Assembly: GCF_000372365.1 (NCBI RefSeq) | Contig: NZ_AQUU01000009.1 | Coordinates: 1-64,000 of the forward strand | DNA: 64,000 nt | Reading direction: 5' to 3' | From: Aggregatibacter actinomycetemcomitans DSM 8324 | GTDB lineage: Bacteria > Pseudomonadota > Gammaproteobacteria > Enterobacterales > Pasteurellaceae | Part shown: positions 1-13,856 of the stretch, piece after piece | Layout of the letters: every line of letters begins with the position of its first letter | How positions within the stretch are numbered: the stretch's first letter is position 1 | The notes under the pieces: model-generated | Database searches by the model: none | Seen by the model: only the letters and a program-made list of their open reading frames with translations | What the model was told of the DNA's origin: nothing | Program-made: the position numbers and the translations under genes

Positions 1-186
1 TTTGAAAGGCACGCAAACCTAAAATACAACTATGGTAACCGACATTTTTGGTCGAAAGGCTATTATGTAAGCACGGTAGGGCTAAATACAAAGACAGTGT
101 AGGAGTATATAAGGAATCAGGAAAAGGAAGACATGATTCAGGATAATTTATCGAAGAAAGGATATGTGGACCCCTTTAAGGGGTAG
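1..186 (+). pseudogene. tnpA: IS200-family transposase TnpA, C-terminal part, internal stop
   Basis: The frame open from base 1 encodes the C-terminal part of an IS200/IS605-type single-strand transposase (Y1 family). Recognisable family strings are HFWSKGYYVSTVG, which carries the catalytic tyrosine region, and the tail EYIRNQEKED. A TAG stop at 100-102 interrupts the frame just before the EYIRNQ block, where family members usually have Gln (CAG). The reading continues in frame to a second stop at 184-186. The gene start lies outside the window. The copy is probably inactive unless the stop is suppressed. It lies immediately downstream of rpoC, tail to tail. Confidence 0.75.
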
Positions 187-217
187 GTCATAGAGTTATT
201 TCACGGTTGTTGGTTTT

Positions 218-241
218 CATATGCCCTTTGAAGGGCATGTG
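218..241 (+). repeat. IS200 right-end hairpin
   Basis: An 8-bp perfect stem (ATGCCCTT / AAGGGCAT, 221-228 with 231-238), extended by three weaker pairs, lies about 30 bases beyond the transposase stop. IS200 elements end in subterminal hairpins recognised by TnpA. This is probably the right-end structure, so the element border should lie shortly after, roughly 245-265. Confidence 0.5.
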
Positions 242-268
242 AAGTACTAGGTCCTTATAGAGTAGCCT

Positions 269-292
269 AAAAACCGCACGTTTTACGTGCGG
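269..292 (-). terminator. Rho-independent terminator of rpoC
   Basis: The stem CCGCACGT/ACGTGCGG (274-281 with 285-292, loop of three) is followed on the minus strand by a run of T (269-273). It lies 20 bases after the rpoC stop and ends the rplJ-rplL-rpoB-rpoC transcript. Confidence 0.8.
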
Positions 293-311
293 ATTGTTAT
301 TTACAGGAATC

Positions 312-4580
<4,269 letters not shown>

Positions 4581-4611
4581 AGATTTGCTCCTGTCGGAGT
4601 TAAACTTATTC

Positions 4612-4655
4612 AAGTGCGGTCGTTTTTCAAAACGTTTTTAACATCGACCGCACTT
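4612..4655. repeat. Inverted pair of uptake signals between rpoB and rpoC
   Basis: AAGTGCGGTCG (4612-4622) and its complement CGACCGCACTT (4645-4655) can form an 11-bp stem with a 22-base loop. It sits inside the rpoB-rpoC intergenic gap, where transcription must continue, so it is not expected to be a strong terminator. It may act in RNA processing or only as a DNA uptake signal. Confidence 0.8.
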
Positions 4656-4684
4656 GGGCTCAATAGGGGTCAATATACCCTGAC

Positions 4685-7600
4685 TTATTCTTCGTCCAAG
4701 TCGATGTTGATACCAAGTGAACGGATTTCTTTCATGATTACGTTGAAAGATTCCGGTGTACCCGGATCCATTTGTTGGTTGCCGCTGACGATGTTTTTAT
4801 ACATCTTCGTACGACCGTTCACGTCATCGGATTTCACGGTTAACATTTCTTGTAAGGTATAAGCCGCACCATAAGCCTCAAGTGCCCACACCTCCATTTC
4901 ACCGAAACGTTGACCACCGAACTGCGCCTTACCGCCCAACGGTTGTTGGGTAACAAGACTATAAGAACCGGTTGAACGCGCGTGCATTTTGTCATCAACC
5001 AAGTGATTCAATTTGAGCATATACATATAACCTACGGTTACCGGACGCTCGAATTTTTCACCTGTGCGACCATCATAAAGGGTAATTTGACCGGAAGTCG
5101 GTAAACCACCAAGCTCTAACAAACCTTTGATTTCTTTTTCATGTGCACCGTCAAATACCGGTGTAGCAACCGGCAAACCTTTACGCAGATTTTGCGCCAA
5201 ACGCATCACTTCTTCATCGGTAAAGGTGCTGAGATCCACTTTTTGTGAACCGCCGCCAAGGTCATAGGCTTTTTGCATGTATTCACGCAATTTCGCGATA
5301 GATTGTTGTTGTTTAATCATCGCGTTAATTTGATCGCCAATACCTTTCGCCGCCAAACCTAAGTGAGTTTCCAAGATTTGACCGATATTCATACGGGACG
5401 GAACGCCCAGCGGGTTCAATACGATCTCAACAGGTTGACCGTTTTCATCGTATGGCATGTCTTCCACCGGGTTAATTTTGGAGATAACCCCTTTGTTACC
5501 GTGACGACCCGCCATTTTATCACCCGGTTGAATTTGACGTTTCACCGCAAGATACACTTTAACCACTTTTAACACGCCCGGTGCCAAATCGTCGCCTTGG
5601 ATAATCTTGTTGCGTTGAATTTCCAATTTACGTTCAAATTCTTTGCGTAATTCTTCGTGCTGTTCCGCCAACTGCTCTAATTGGTGTTGTTTTTCTTCGT
5701 TATCTAAAGTTTGTTCCAACCATTTAGTGCGGTCTAATTTATCCAAGGATTTCGCATCGAAACCGCCGGATAACAACAGATTGCGTACGCGCATAAACAA
5801 GCCGGCTTCCAAGATCTCAAACTCTTCGCTCAAATCTTTTTTCGCTTGTTTTAATTGCATTTCTTCAATTTCTAACGCACGTTTGTCTTTTTCCACACCA
5901 TCGCGGGTAAACACTTGCACATCGATAACCGTACCGGAAACGCTGTTTGGTACGCGTAGAGAGGAGTCTTTCACATCGGAGGCTTTTTCACCGAAGATCG
6001 CACGCAATAATTTTTCTTCCGGCGTTAATTGGGTTTCACCTTTCGGTGTCACTTTACCTACCAGAATATCGCCGCCTTTCACTTCCGCACCGATATACAC
6101 GATACCGGATTCGTCCAACTTACTTAGTGCGGCTTCACCGACGTTAGGAATATCTGCGGTAATTTCTTCCGCGCCTAATTTGGTATCACGCGCTACACAA
6201 GAAAGTTCTTGGATGTGAATCGTGGTGAAGCGATCTTGTTGAACCACACGTTCGGAGACTAACATGGAGTCTTCGAAGTTATAACCGTTCCACGGCATGA
6301 ACGCCACGCGAATGTTTTGACCTAATGCCAATTCACCTAAATCGGTGGAAGGACCGTCTGCCAAGATTTCACCGCGTTCCACCGGATCGCCCAGTTCCAC
6401 ACAAGGAATTTGGTTGATACAGGTATTTTGGTTCGAACGGGTATATTTAATGAGGTTATAAATATCAATACCGGCTTCGCCCGCGACAGTTTCGTCTTCA
6501 TTGACTTTCACCACGATGCGGGAAGCATCCACATATTGGACGGTACCGCCGCGTTTTGCCACAACCGCCACACCGGAGTCAAGGGCAACCGCTTTTTCGA
6601 TACCTGTACCGACTAACGGTTTGTCCGCACGCAATGTCGGCACGGCTTGACGTTGCATGTTCGCCCCCATCAAAGCACGGTTCGCATCGTCATGCTCCAG
6701 GAACGGAATCAATGCCGCCGCTACGGAAACCACTTGTTGGGTAGAAACGTCCATATAGTGAATTTCTTCCGGTTTATATAAGCCGGATTCACCATGTTCA
6801 CCACGACAGGTTACAAAGGCATCGGTAAAGCGGAAATCATCATCAAGATTGGAGTTCGCCTGTGCGATAACGTATTTGCCTTCTTCAATGGCAGACAAAT
6901 ATTCGATTTCTTCGGTCACCTGACCATTTACTACTTTACGGTACGGAGTTTCTAAGAAACCGTAGTCGTTAGTACGCGCATAAACGGAAAGGGAGTTGAT
7001 CAAACCGATGTTCGGACCTTCAGGAGTTTCAATCGGACACACACGACCGTAGTGGGTGGCGTGTACATCACGCACTTCAAAACCGGCACGTTCACGGGTT
7101 AAACCGCCCGGACCCAATGCGGAAATACGGCGTTTATGGGTCACTTCCGATAACGGGTTGTTTTGGTCCATAAATTGAGACAATTGGGATGAACCAAAGA
7201 ATTCTTTCACCGCGGCGGAAATCGGTTTCGCATTGATTAGATCTTGCGGGGTAACAGCTTCCAGATCACCTAAAGATAAGCGTTCTTTTACCGCGCGTTC
7301 AACACGAACCAAGCCGATACGGAATTGATTTTCCGCCATTTCACCTACGGAACGAATACGACGGTTACCCAAGTGGTCAATATCATCCACTTCACCACGG
7401 CCATTACGGATATCAATCAATTTTTTCATCACACTGACAATATCTTCATTGCTTAAGGTGCCACCACCAGTGGTTTCTTCAATGCCTAAAGAGCGGTTGA
7501 ATTTCATGCGCCCTACCGCAGATAAGTCATAACGATCGGAAGAGAAGAATAAATTATCGAATAACGCTTCCGCCGCTTCTTTTGTCGGTGGTTCGCCCGG

Positions 7601-8713
7601 ACGCATCATGCGATAAATTTCCACCAAAGCGCTTAAACGATCGTTCGACGGATCAACACGCAGGGTTTCGGAAATATACGGACCGTAATCCAAGTCATTG
7701 GTAAATAGAGTTTCCAGCGTGGTATAACCGGCTTGTGCCAATTTCGCCAATAATTCAAGAGAAAGTTCCATATTCGCCGGGCAAATTAATTCGCCGGTTT
7801 CTAAATCTACATAATCTTTCGCGGCAACTTTCCCGATAATATATTCGGTTGGCACTTCCACCTGAGTGACTTTATCTTTTTCCAACGCTTTAATGTGACG
7901 GGCGGTAATACGACGACCGCGTTCTACATACACCTTGCCTTTGGTTTCAATATCAAAGGCGGCGGTTTCACCACGTAGGCGTTCCGGCACTAACGTCATC
8001 AACAATTTGTTATCTTTGATTTCAAAAGTAATTTTATAAAAGAAAAGATCTAAGATTTGTTCGGTGGTGTAGCCTAAAGCACGCAAAATAATGGTTGCCG
8101 GTAATTTACGACGGCGGTCAATACGTGCGTATAAGTTATCTTTCGGATCAAACTCAAAATCCAACCATGAACCACGGTAAGGAATAATGCGTGCATTATA
8201 AAGCACTTTACCTGAAGAGTGGGTTTTGCCTTTGTCGCTATCAAAAAATACACCCGGACTGCGGTGTAATTGAGATACGATAACACGCTCGGTACCGTTA
8301 ATCACAAAAGTACCGTTATCGGTCATCAACGGGATTTCACCCATGTAAACTTCTTGTTCTTTAATATCTTTGATCGTGCCCGGTGCTGCGTCTTTGTCAT
8401 AGCTGACTAAACGCAATTTTACACGCAATGGTGCCGCATAGGTCGTGCCGCGAATTTGACATTCACGCACATCAAATACAGGCTCGCCTAATTGATAGCT
8501 GACATATTGTAATTCGGTATTTCCGTTCGTACTGACAATTGGGAAGACGGAGCGGAAAGCGGCTTCTAAGCCTTGTTGACCATCCGGATCTCTTTTAATA
8601 AATTTCTCAAAAGAGTCGATCTGGATTGTTAATAAATAGGGAATATTTAAAACTTGCGGACGTTTGCCGAAGTCTTTACGAATTCGTTTTTTCTCGGTAT
8701 AGGAGTAAACCAT
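4685..8713 (-). CDS. rpoB: DNA-directed RNA polymerase subunit beta
   Basis: This is the beta subunit, 1342 residues, colinear with the E. coli protein. The start [17 protein letters not shown] at 8711-8713 is preceded by AGAGGAA; the frame is open another 19 codons upstream, but without conservation. The rifampicin pocket reads [20 protein letters not shown] followed by [11 protein letters not shown]. The residues equivalent to E. coli D516, H526 and S531 are therefore wild type, and rifampicin sensitivity is predicted. The region [12 protein letters not shown] and the C-terminal clamp block [23 protein letters not shown] are intact. The gene is separated from rplL by a leader containing a hairpin, and from rpoC by 104 bases. 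Confidence 0.98.
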   Translation of the reverse strand: MVYSYTEKKRIRKDFGKRPQVLNIPYLLTIQIDSFEKFIKRDPDGQQGLEAAFRSVFPIVSTNGNTELQYVSYQLGEPVFDVRECQIRGTTYAAPLRVKLRLVSYDKDAAPGTIKDIKEQEVYMGEIPLMTDNGTFVINGTERVIVSQLHRSPGVFFDSDKGKTHSSGKVLYNARIIPYRGSWLDFEFDPKDNLYARIDRRRKLPATIILRALGYTTEQILDLFFYKITFEIKDNKLLMTLVPERLRGETAAFDIETKGKVYVERGRRITARHIKALEKDKVTQVEVPTEYIIGKVAAKDYVDLETGELICPANMELSLELLAKLAQAGYTTLETLFTNDLDYGPYISETLRVDPSNDRLSALVEIYRMMRPGEPPTKEAAEALFDNLFFSSDRYDLSAVGRMKFNRSLGIEETTGGGTLSNEDIVSVMKKLIDIRNGRGEVDDIDHLGNRRIRSVGEMAENQFRIGLVRVERAVKERLSLGDLEAVTPQDLINAKPISAAVKEFFGSSQLSQFMDQNNPLSEVTHKRRISALGPGGLTRERAGFEVRDVHATHYGRVCPIETPEGPNIGLINSLSVYARTNDYGFLETPYRKVVNGQVTEEIEYLSAIEEGKYVIAQANSNLDDDFRFTDAFVTCRGEHGESGLYKPEEIHYMDVSTQQVVSVAAALIPFLEHDDANRALMGANMQRQAVPTLRADKPLVGTGIEKAVALDSGVAVVAKRGGTVQYVDASRIVVKVNEDETVAGEAGIDIYNLIKYTRSNQNTCINQIPCVELGDPVERGEILADGPSTDLGELALGQNIRVAFMPWNGYNFEDSMLVSERVVQQDRFTTIHIQELSCVARDTKLGAEEITADIPNVGEAALSKLDESGIVYIGAEVKGGDILVGKVTPKGETQLTPEEKLLRAIFGEKASDVKDSSLRVPNSVSGTVIDVQVFTRDGVEKDKRALEIEEMQLKQAKKDLSEEFEILEAGLFMRVRNLLLSGGFDAKSLDKLDRTKWLEQTLDNEEKQHQLEQLAEQHEELRKEFERKLEIQRNKIIQGDDLAPGVLKVVKVYLAVKRQIQPGDKMAGRHGNKGVISKINPVEDMPYDENGQPVEIVLNPLGVPSRMNIGQILETHLGLAAKGIGDQINAMIKQQQSIAKLREYMQKAYDLGGGSQKVDLSTFTDEEVMRLAQNLRKGLPVATPVFDGAHEKEIKGLLELGGLPTSGQITLYDGRTGEKFERPVTVGYMYMLKLNHLVDDKMHARSTGSYSLVTQQPLGGKAQFGGQRFGEMEVWALEAYGAAYTLQEMLTVKSDDVNGRTKMYKNIVSGNQQMDPGTPESFNVIMKEIRSLGINIDLDEE

Positions 8714-8921
8714 AGGGTTCCTCTGCTTGCTGTTCAGTGACCCACAATCAACACACAATAATTTGGGCAAATATTGGTGATAATGTATTAGATACCGTTT
8801 TAGATGACCGCACTATGAACCTTACTTCTTGAGTGGGCATGATTCAAATTAACATGCTTGATTTAATTTGAGGAAACAAAAGTAATCAAACGGCAAATTT
8901 ACTTCTGTTTTTGATAGCACA

Positions 8922-8951
8922 AAATGGCTGATGGTTACCCACCAGCCATTT
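8922..8951 (-). terminator. Attenuator-like hairpin between rplL and rpoB
   Basis: AAATGGCTG and CAGCCATTT form a 9-bp stem, extended by three pairs inside after one mismatch, and are followed on the minus strand by a short T run. A partial terminator between rplL and rpoB is well known in enterobacteria, where it sets polymerase below ribosomal protein output. The position and fold here fit that role. Confidence 0.65.
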
Positions 8952-8983
8952 AGCCTGAGAAACAGGACGAAATCGAATCAAAA

Positions 8984-9355
8984 TTATTTGATTTCTACTT
9001 TCGCGCCGGCTTCTTCTAATTCTTTCTTAAGTGCTTCTGCTTCTGCTTTAGCGATACCTTCTTTCAATACAGCCGGTGCAGATTCAACTAAGTCTTTAGC
9101 TTCTTTCAAGCCTAAACCGGTTGCACCACGTACTGCTTTGATTACCGCTACTTTGTTAGCGCCTGCTTCAGCAAGAACTACGTCGAATTCAGTTTTCTCT
9201 TCTGCTGCCGCTACTGCGCCACCTGCCGGAGCTGCTGCTACTGCTGCCGCTGCTGAAACGCCGAATTTTTCTTCCATCGCTGCGATTAATTCAACGATTT
9301 CGGTTACAGATTTAGAAGCGATCGCTTCAATGATTTGTTCGTTAGTTAATGACAT
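8984..9355 (-). CDS. rplL: 50S ribosomal protein L7/L12
   Basis: This is the stalk protein L7/L12, 123 residues. It has the N-terminal dimerisation helix ([13 protein letters not shown]), an Ala/Gly-rich hinge at about residues 36-53, and the C-terminal factor-binding domain with the typical [20 protein letters not shown] block. The ATG at 9353-9355 is chosen because it matches the family N-terminus; AGGAA lies upstream, and the in-frame TTG three codons earlier is less likely. It follows rplJ in the same operon. Confidence 0.97.
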   Translation of the reverse strand: MSLTNEQIIEAIASKSVTEIVELIAAMEEKFGVSAAAAVAAAPAGGAVAAAEEKTEFDVVLAEAGANKVAVIKAVRGATGLGLKEAKDLVESAPAVLKEGIAKAEAEALKKELEEAGAKVEIK

Positions 9356-9406
9356 AACAATCAATTCCTAAAGTAAATAAAGTTAATTGGATGAAGAAAC
9401 GCTTGA

Positions 9407-9898
9407 TTAAGCCGCTTCTTGTAATTTGTCGCGTAATGCCGCAAAAGTGCGAACAAGTTTGCCTGCCGCAGCTTCTTTCATTGTGCCCATTAAACGTGCA
9501 ATTGCTTCGTCGTAAGTCGGTAATGTTGCTAAGAATTCAACATCTTGGATCTTACCTTCAAAGGCTGCACCTTTAAGTTCAAACTTATCGTTTGCTTTAG
9601 CAAATTCTTTGAACAAACGTGCTGCAGCACCAGGATGTTCATTAGAGAATGCGATAAGTGTCGGACCGGTGAAAGCGTCTTTCAAACACTCGAATTCAGT
9701 GCCTTCTACCGCACGACGTAATAAAGTATTACGAACAACGCGCATAGAAACACCGGCTTCGCGTGCAGATTTACGCAATTCGGTCATTTTATCTACGGTG
9801 ACACCACGGGAATCCGCGATCACGGCAGAAAGGGCACCTTTGGCTGCTTCATTTACTTCGGCAACAATTGCTTGTTTGTCTTGAAGATTTAATGCCAT
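9407..9898 (-). CDS. rplJ: 50S ribosomal protein L10
   Basis: L10, 163 residues, is the stalk base protein that binds 23S rRNA and carries L7/L12 dimers on its C-terminal helix. The N-terminus [17 protein letters not shown] and the block [14 protein letters not shown] are characteristic. It is the first gene of the rplJL-rpoBC unit. In enterobacteria L10 represses its own mRNA leader, and the roughly 230-base leader upstream here is the likely target. Confidence 0.97.
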   Translation of the reverse strand: MALNLQDKQAIVAEVNEAAKGALSAVIADSRGVTVDKMTELRKSAREAGVSMRVVRNTLLRRAVEGTEFECLKDAFTGPTLIAFSNEHPGAAARLFKEFAKANDKFELKGAAFEGKIQDVEFLATLPTYDEAIARLMGTMKEAAAGKLVRTFAALRDKLQEAA

Positions 9899-10131
9899 TG
9901 GCTGTTAGCTCCTGAATACACTCCGATTGCTCGGAATTTAGATACCTAATAAAACTGCTATTAGGACGAACTCGGTGCACAGAAGCAAGAAAATTCTTAT
10001 TCTGTTCACCATCTACGTAGGATAATTAAGATTGCTCCCCTACGGTCTTGGACGGGGCTTGAATGAGGTCAAGCACCAACCAGAAATGCTAAACCGCAAG
10101 GCAAGTAAACTGCGGTCTAAAAGGGACATGG
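9899..10131 (-). promoter_or_regulatory. Untranslated leader of the rplJ operon, probable L10 autoregulatory site
   Basis: About 230 bases separate the rplJ promoter from the rplJ start and contain no gene. The same spacing in enterobacteria holds the structured leader bound by the L10-L12 complex. I infer the role from position; I did not fold the RNA. Confidence 0.5.
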
Positions 10132-10160
10132 ATTATAACGACCGAAACGGCATTTGTAAA
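10132..10160 (-). promoter_or_regulatory. Sigma-70 promoter of rplJ-rplL-rpoB-rpoC
   Basis: On the minus strand, TTTACA (10155-10160) and a perfect TATAAT (10132-10137) are separated by exactly 17 bases. This lies downstream of the rplKA terminator and upstream of the rplJ leader, the expected place for the second promoter of this cluster. Confidence 0.8.
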
Positions 10161-10205
10161 GCCTGGTGATAAAAAATCATCAATTCGCCCGTGATAAACG
10201 TCGCA

Positions 10206-10247
10206 AAAAATAACCGCACTTTTACTTTTAAAAGTGCGGTTATTTTT
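10206..10247 (-). terminator. Terminator of rplK-rplA built from an inverted uptake-signal pair
   Basis: A near-perfect 19-bp stem (10206-10224 with 10229-10247, loop of four) contains ACCGCACTT and AAGTGCGGT in its arms and has A/T runs on both sides, so it could act in both directions. It begins 18 bases after the rplA stop. Confidence 0.85.
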
Positions 10248-10264
10248 CATTGTATTTCTACAGA

Positions 10265-10954
10265 TTAAAGTGAAGCTTGATCAATCGCTACACCGGCACC
10301 CATCGTGGTAGAAAGGCTCACTTTCTTAATGAAGATACCTTTGGATGTTGTGGGTTTCGCTTTGGTTAAAGCGGCTAACAGCGCTTGAAGGTTTTCTTTT
10401 AATTGATCTTCGGAGAAGTTTGCTTTACCGATAGTAGTGTGGATGATACCGTTTTTATCGTTACGATAACGGATTTGACCGGATTTCGCGTTTTTAACCG
10501 CTTCGGCAACGTTTGGTGTTACGGTACCCACTTTCGGGTTTGGCATTAAGCCGCGCGGGCCTAATACTTGACCTAATTGACCGACAACACGCATTGCATC
10601 AGGAGAAGCGATAACAACGTCAAAGTTCATTTCGCCTTTCTTAATTTGCTCTGCTAAATCTTCCATACCGACTAAATCTGCACCGGCTGCTTTAGCCGCT
10701 TCTGCGTTTGCACCTTGAGTGAACACAGCAACGCGAACTTCACGACCGGTACCATGTGGTAATACAGTTGCGCCACGCACGTTTTGATCGGATTTACGTG
10801 GGTCGATACCCAAGTTTACGGCAACGTCAACGCTTTCAACGAATTTAGCGGTCGCGAATTGCTTTAATAATGCGATAGCTTCGTTGATTTCGTATGCTTT
10901 AGTAGAATCCACGCCAGCTTTGATTGCTTTCATTTTTTTAGTCAATTTAGCCAT
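10265..10954 (-). CDS. rplA: 50S ribosomal protein L1
   Basis: L1, 229 residues, binds 23S rRNA at the mobile side of the E site and, in enterobacteria, represses the rplKA mRNA. Family strings include [12 protein letters not shown] at the start, [24 protein letters not shown], and [15 protein letters not shown]. It is separated from rplK by four bases, so the two are translated as a pair. Confidence 0.97.
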   Translation of the reverse strand: MAKLTKKMKAIKAGVDSTKAYEINEAIALLKQFATAKFVESVDVAVNLGIDPRKSDQNVRGATVLPHGTGREVRVAVFTQGANAEAAKAAGADLVGMEDLAEQIKKGEMNFDVVIASPDAMRVVGQLGQVLGPRGLMPNPKVGTVTPNVAEAVKNAKSGQIRYRNDKNGIIHTTIGKANFSEDQLKENLQALLAALTKAKPTTSKGIFIKKVSLSTTMGAGVAIDQASL

Positions 10955-10958
10955 CGTA

Positions 10959-11387
10959 TTACTCCTCTACCACTAAGCCCATTGAACGAGCAGTACCGGC
11001 GATTGATTTCATTTTGGTTTCGATAGTTGCACCGGTCATATCGGCTGCTTTGGTTTCAGCGATTTGACGGATTTGATCTAGAGTTACTTTACCCACTTTA
11101 TCCTTATTCGGTTTACCGGAACCGGATTTTATGCCTGCCGCTTTTTTCAATAACACGGCTGCCGGTGGAGTTTTGGTTACGAAAGTGAATGAACGGTCTG
11201 CATAAACAGTGATAACAACCGGAATCGGTAAACCTTTTTCTAAGCTCTCGGTACGAGCGTTAAATGCTTTACAGAATTCCATGATATTCACACCTTGTTG
11301 ACCTAATGCGGGACCGACCGGTGGAGACGGGTTTGCCATACCGGCTGCAACTTGCAGCTTAACGTAGGCTTGGACTTTTTTTGCCAT
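10959..11387 (-). CDS. rplK: 50S ribosomal protein L11
   Basis: L11, 142 residues, is part of the GTPase-associated centre with L10 and L12. The N-terminal block [22 protein letters not shown] and the C-terminal rRNA-binding domain ([14 protein letters not shown], then [11 protein letters not shown]) are intact. It is the first gene of the rplKA pair, with its own promoter upstream. Confidence 0.97.
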   Translation of the reverse strand: MAKKVQAYVKLQVAAGMANPSPPVGPALGQQGVNIMEFCKAFNARTESLEKGLPIPVVITVYADRSFTFVTKTPPAAVLLKKAAGIKSGSGKPNKDKVGKVTLDQIRQIAETKAADMTGATIETKMKSIAGTARSMGLVVEE

Positions 11388-11449
11388 TTTAGTTTCCTCT
11401 GAATGGGTGATAACGCTATTGCTAGCTCCCCTGTTGTTAAAAAGGCTGC

Positions 11450-11478
11450 ATTCTAATCAAATACAACCGGCTTTTCAA
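11450..11478 (-). promoter_or_regulatory. Sigma-70 promoter of rplK-rplA
   Basis: On the minus strand, TTGAAA (11473-11478) and TAGAAT (11450-11455) have a 17-base spacer, each hexamer differing from consensus at one position. The site lies between the nusG terminator and the rplK start. Confidence 0.75.
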
Positions 11479-11498
11479 GTAAAACGCCGAAAAAATCG

Positions 11499-11522
11499 AC
11501 CGCACTTTCCCAAAAGTGCGGT
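11499..11522 (-). terminator. Terminator of secE-nusG from an inverted uptake-signal pair
   Basis: ACCGCACTTT (11499-11508) and AAAGTGCGGT (11513-11522) form a perfect 10-bp stem with a loop of four, followed by a T-rich minus-strand stretch. It is 20 bases after the nusG stop. Confidence 0.75.
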
Positions 11523-11542
11523 AGAAAATTCATGTGTTTTTA

Positions 11543-12094
11543 CTAGTTATTTTTTTCTACCTGACCGAACTCAAGTTCAACCGGCGTAGCACGGCCGAAA
11601 ATAGACACGGACACTTTCAAACGACCTTTTTCGTAATCGACCTCTTCCACTGTACCGTTGAAATCTATAAACGGCCCTTCGGTTACACGCACTTCTTCGC
11701 CCGGCTGGAATGTCGTTCTTGGTTTCGGTTTGTCGTTGCTTTGTTCCAAGCGATTTAAAATAATATCCGCTTCACGACTGCTGATTGGTGCCGGCTTATC
11801 TGGTGTACCGCCGATAAAACCCATCACCCGCGGCACACTGCGCACCAAGTGCCAAGTGTCATCATTCATTTCCATCTGTACCAGCACATAACCCGGGAAA
11901 TATTTACGTTCGCTTTTACGACGTTTACCCGCTACATTTTCAACAACCTCTTCCGTCGGCACCAACACCTCGCCGAATTGATCTTCCATATTGTGAAGTT
12001 TAATGTATTCACGCAATGTGGTTGCTACTCGTGCTTCAAAACCGGAGAACGCCTGCAATACATACCAACGTTTTTTGTTTGCGGTTTCGGTCAT
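11543..12094 (-). CDS. nusG: Transcription termination/antitermination factor NusG
   Basis: NusG, 183 residues, binds RNA polymerase through its N-terminal domain ([20 protein letters not shown] at about residues 10-29, and [14 protein letters not shown]) and Rho or S10 through its C-terminal KOW domain ([19 protein letters not shown]). The full length matches the family. It lies one base after secE, so the two are co-transcribed. Rho itself is encoded at 61.4 kb in this window. Confidence 0.97.
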   Translation of the reverse strand: MTETANKKRWYVLQAFSGFEARVATTLREYIKLHNMEDQFGEVLVPTEEVVENVAGKRRKSERKYFPGYVLVQMEMNDDTWHLVRSVPRVMGFIGGTPDKPAPISSREADIILNRLEQSNDKPKPRTTFQPGEEVRVTEGPFIDFNGTVEEVDYEKGRLKVSVSIFGRATPVELEFGQVEKNN

Positions 12095-12095
12095 T

Positions 12096-12506
12096 TTAGA
12101 ATCTCCAGTCGGTTAAAAAGGTAATAATGCTGACGATAATTGAATCTAACCCCCAAAGGATTAAAGACACAAACACGGTGACACCAACAACCATCAATGT
12201 GGTTTGCGTCGCTTCCGGACGGGTCGGCCAGACAATTTTGCGCAATTCGGTACGGGCATCTTTAAAGAAGCCAAGGGCTTTTCCGCCTTGGTTGGTGCTC
12301 GCTGCGACACCTAAAGAGACTGACAGCAAGACAACAATTGCAACCACGCGAATCGGCGTAGAATATTGGTCTTGGAAATAAATATTACCAAATGCGGCCA
12401 CTGCAATGATCAATACTGTCAGCAACCATAAAAAAATGTTTAATCCCTTAGCTTTTTCAATGGGAGCCTCAGGTGCATTTTTCTTTTTCTCAATCTCTAA
12501 TGCCAT
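12096..12506 (-). CDS. secE: Preprotein translocase subunit SecE
   Basis: This is the SecE subunit of the SecYEG channel, 136 residues, with the three-segment form found in gammaproteobacteria: two hydrophobic segments at roughly residues 21-40 and 52-68, the conserved amphipathic block [17 protein letters not shown] at about 86-102, then the essential final segment. It is upstream of nusG in the classic pair. Confidence 0.95.
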   Translation of the reverse strand: MALEIEKKKNAPEAPIEKAKGLNIFLWLLTVLIIAVAAFGNIYFQDQYSTPIRVVAIVVLLSVSLGVAASTNQGGKALGFFKDARTELRKIVWPTRPEATQTTLMVVGVTVFVSLILWGLDSIIVSIITFLTDWRF

Positions 12507-12560
12507 AAAAATTTATCCATTAATGTAACTTAAAAACGGGGATCCTTCTTCGAACGCAGA

Positions 12561-12588
12561 ATTATAGCAGCTAATTTTCCAGTTTCAT
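12561..12588 (-). promoter_or_regulatory. Probable sigma-70 promoter of secE-nusG
   Basis: A perfect TATAAT on the minus strand (12561-12566) has a weak -35, ATGAAA (12583-12588), 16 bases upstream. It is 54 bases before the secE start. Confidence 0.55.
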
Positions 12589-12947
12589 AATTAAAATTAC
12601 GGATTTGCTCAAGTATTTCAAGCCCTGTGATTTTGAATAAAAGTATCATGCAAATTTAGTCGCATTCTATTTAATGCAATAAAATGTGGGTTTGCCTTTG
12701 TGCAAAACACCAAGTATTAATGAAAAAATAAACAGATGAATCAGTTAATTGCAGTCAAATCAGCGGACTTTTTACCGCAACCGGAGCATTAGTCTGCCAC
12801 CGTGCTGACCACTAGCATTTCTCTGCCGATAAAGCAAATTATGAAGACAAGTTCATGACAGCAAGCGACAAGTCTGCTTTAATAAATAAAATCATGGCGA
12901 TTGTTGATAATAGTTTTAAGGGATCGGTTTTCAGACAATTTTGCATG
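12589..12947. other. Gene-free stretch with no recognisable feature
   Basis: About 360 AT-rich bases lie between the secE promoter and the next gene. A short open plus-strand frame from about 12810 to 12986 reads ADKANYEDKFMTASDK and onward, which looks protein-like, but it lacks a convincing start and I do not recognise it. It may be the remnant of a lost gene. Confidence 0.4.
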
Positions 12948-13652
12948 TTATGGTTTTTCAAACTGCAAACCACCTTTGTTCCCTAGATATGTCGGTTGAA
13001 TCTCGATACTTTGCTTATCTACCAACATCTCGGCGGTTTGTTTCAAATAATCTTTAAAATGCGGTGTTTCTCGGTGTGCCGCATAGGCATCGTCGTTTGC
13101 ATAGATTTCAAAGAACATCCATTTATTCGGATTTTCCTGTGCTGTGGCGGCATACATTGCAATGACGCCGTCTTCTACTTTTAACGATTGCGCCATTTCA
13201 GCCAGCACAATAGCTTTAAATTTGTCATTTTCCGACGGTTTCACCTCCACCATGACTAAATTCGTCCGGGTGTTGGCAGTTTGCTCAACTTTCTTATCGG
13301 CTAAAAATTGCGGAGTTAGCACTGTGCGCTTTTTGTGATCCGTTAAAATCTCAGGAGAGGCGGTTAAAAACGCCTTGTATTGCGGTGAAGTGCGGTGGAT
13401 TTCGTAGGCGTTTTGATCGGCATAAATTTCCACCATATACGCCATATTCGCATCAGCTTTTTGTTTCACCGAATGCATTGCCAGTGTGCCCTTTTCCGTT
13501 TGCATCGAGGTTTTGATGTTCTGTTCGCCCACTGCTTCATATTGCGCGTTTTTGCCCGGCTGAATGCCCAGTTCAAACAGATTGATAATCGGCGCGGCTT
13601 GTGCGGTCATTGCCATGCTCATAACTCCTAAAAGTGCGGTCAGTTTTTTCAT
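12948..13652 (-). CDS. Exported protein with two antibiotic-biosynthesis-monooxygenase-like domains
   Basis: The protein has 234 residues. A Sec signal peptide (about residues 1-19, ending AQA) precedes two repeated dimeric alpha/beta-barrel-like domains, roughly 21-115 and 128-225. Each has the pattern of a strand, then IYADQNAYEIHRTSPQYKAFL or IYANDDAYAAHRETPHFKDYL, typical of the YgiN/ABM quinol-monooxygenase superfamily. A periplasmic location and a fused pair in one chain are less common than the usual single cytosolic domain. An uptake signal (13632-13640) lies inside the signal-peptide codons and a second at 13388-13396. The substrate is unknown; quinone- or haem-related chemistry is possible. 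Confidence 0.75.
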   Translation of the reverse strand: MKKLTALLGVMSMAMTAQAAPIINLFELGIQPGKNAQYEAVGEQNIKTSMQTEKGTLAMHSVKQKADANMAYMVEIYADQNAYEIHRTSPQYKAFLTASPEILTDHKKRTVLTPQFLADKKVEQTANTRTNLVMVEVKPSENDKFKAIVLAEMAQSLKVEDGVIAMYAATAQENPNKWMFFEIYANDDAYAAHRETPHFKDYLKQTAEMLVDKQSIEIQPTYLGNKGGLQFEKP

Positions 13653-13661
13653 TGTTTTTCC

Positions 13662-13856
13662 TTATACGATAATCAGTGGTAATAAATTACCCACAGACAA
13701 AAAAGATAGGGCATTATTTGTACTATCCACGCGGCAGCCAAGTCCCCACCAACAGCTCTGTTTCGAATTTTTGCTGCCTTTAAGCATCAATGTGTCATCA
13801 TAATGTTTTACCATTTCCAAAGCAATCACCAAACCCAATCCTGAACTTTGCTTTAC
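13662..13856 (-). pseudogene. Remnant of a sensor histidine kinase C-terminus
   Basis: In the frame read from 13856 down to the stop at 13662-13664, the translation SSGLGLVIALEMVKHYD resembles the G2 box of a histidine-kinase ATPase domain. It is overlapped out of frame by the end of the YciI gene. The rest of the kinase is absent. The likeness is limited to about 25 residues, so this is a tentative call. Confidence 0.4.

Noticed and set aside
100-102. TAG in the transposase read as a special amino acid
   Set aside because: No sign of pyrrolysine or suppressor use in this group; a C-to-T mutation of CAG is simpler.
5100-8713. Rifampicin-resistance substitution in rpoB
   Set aside because: The classical pocket residues are wild type; Val in SEVTHK in place of Ile is a natural variant.
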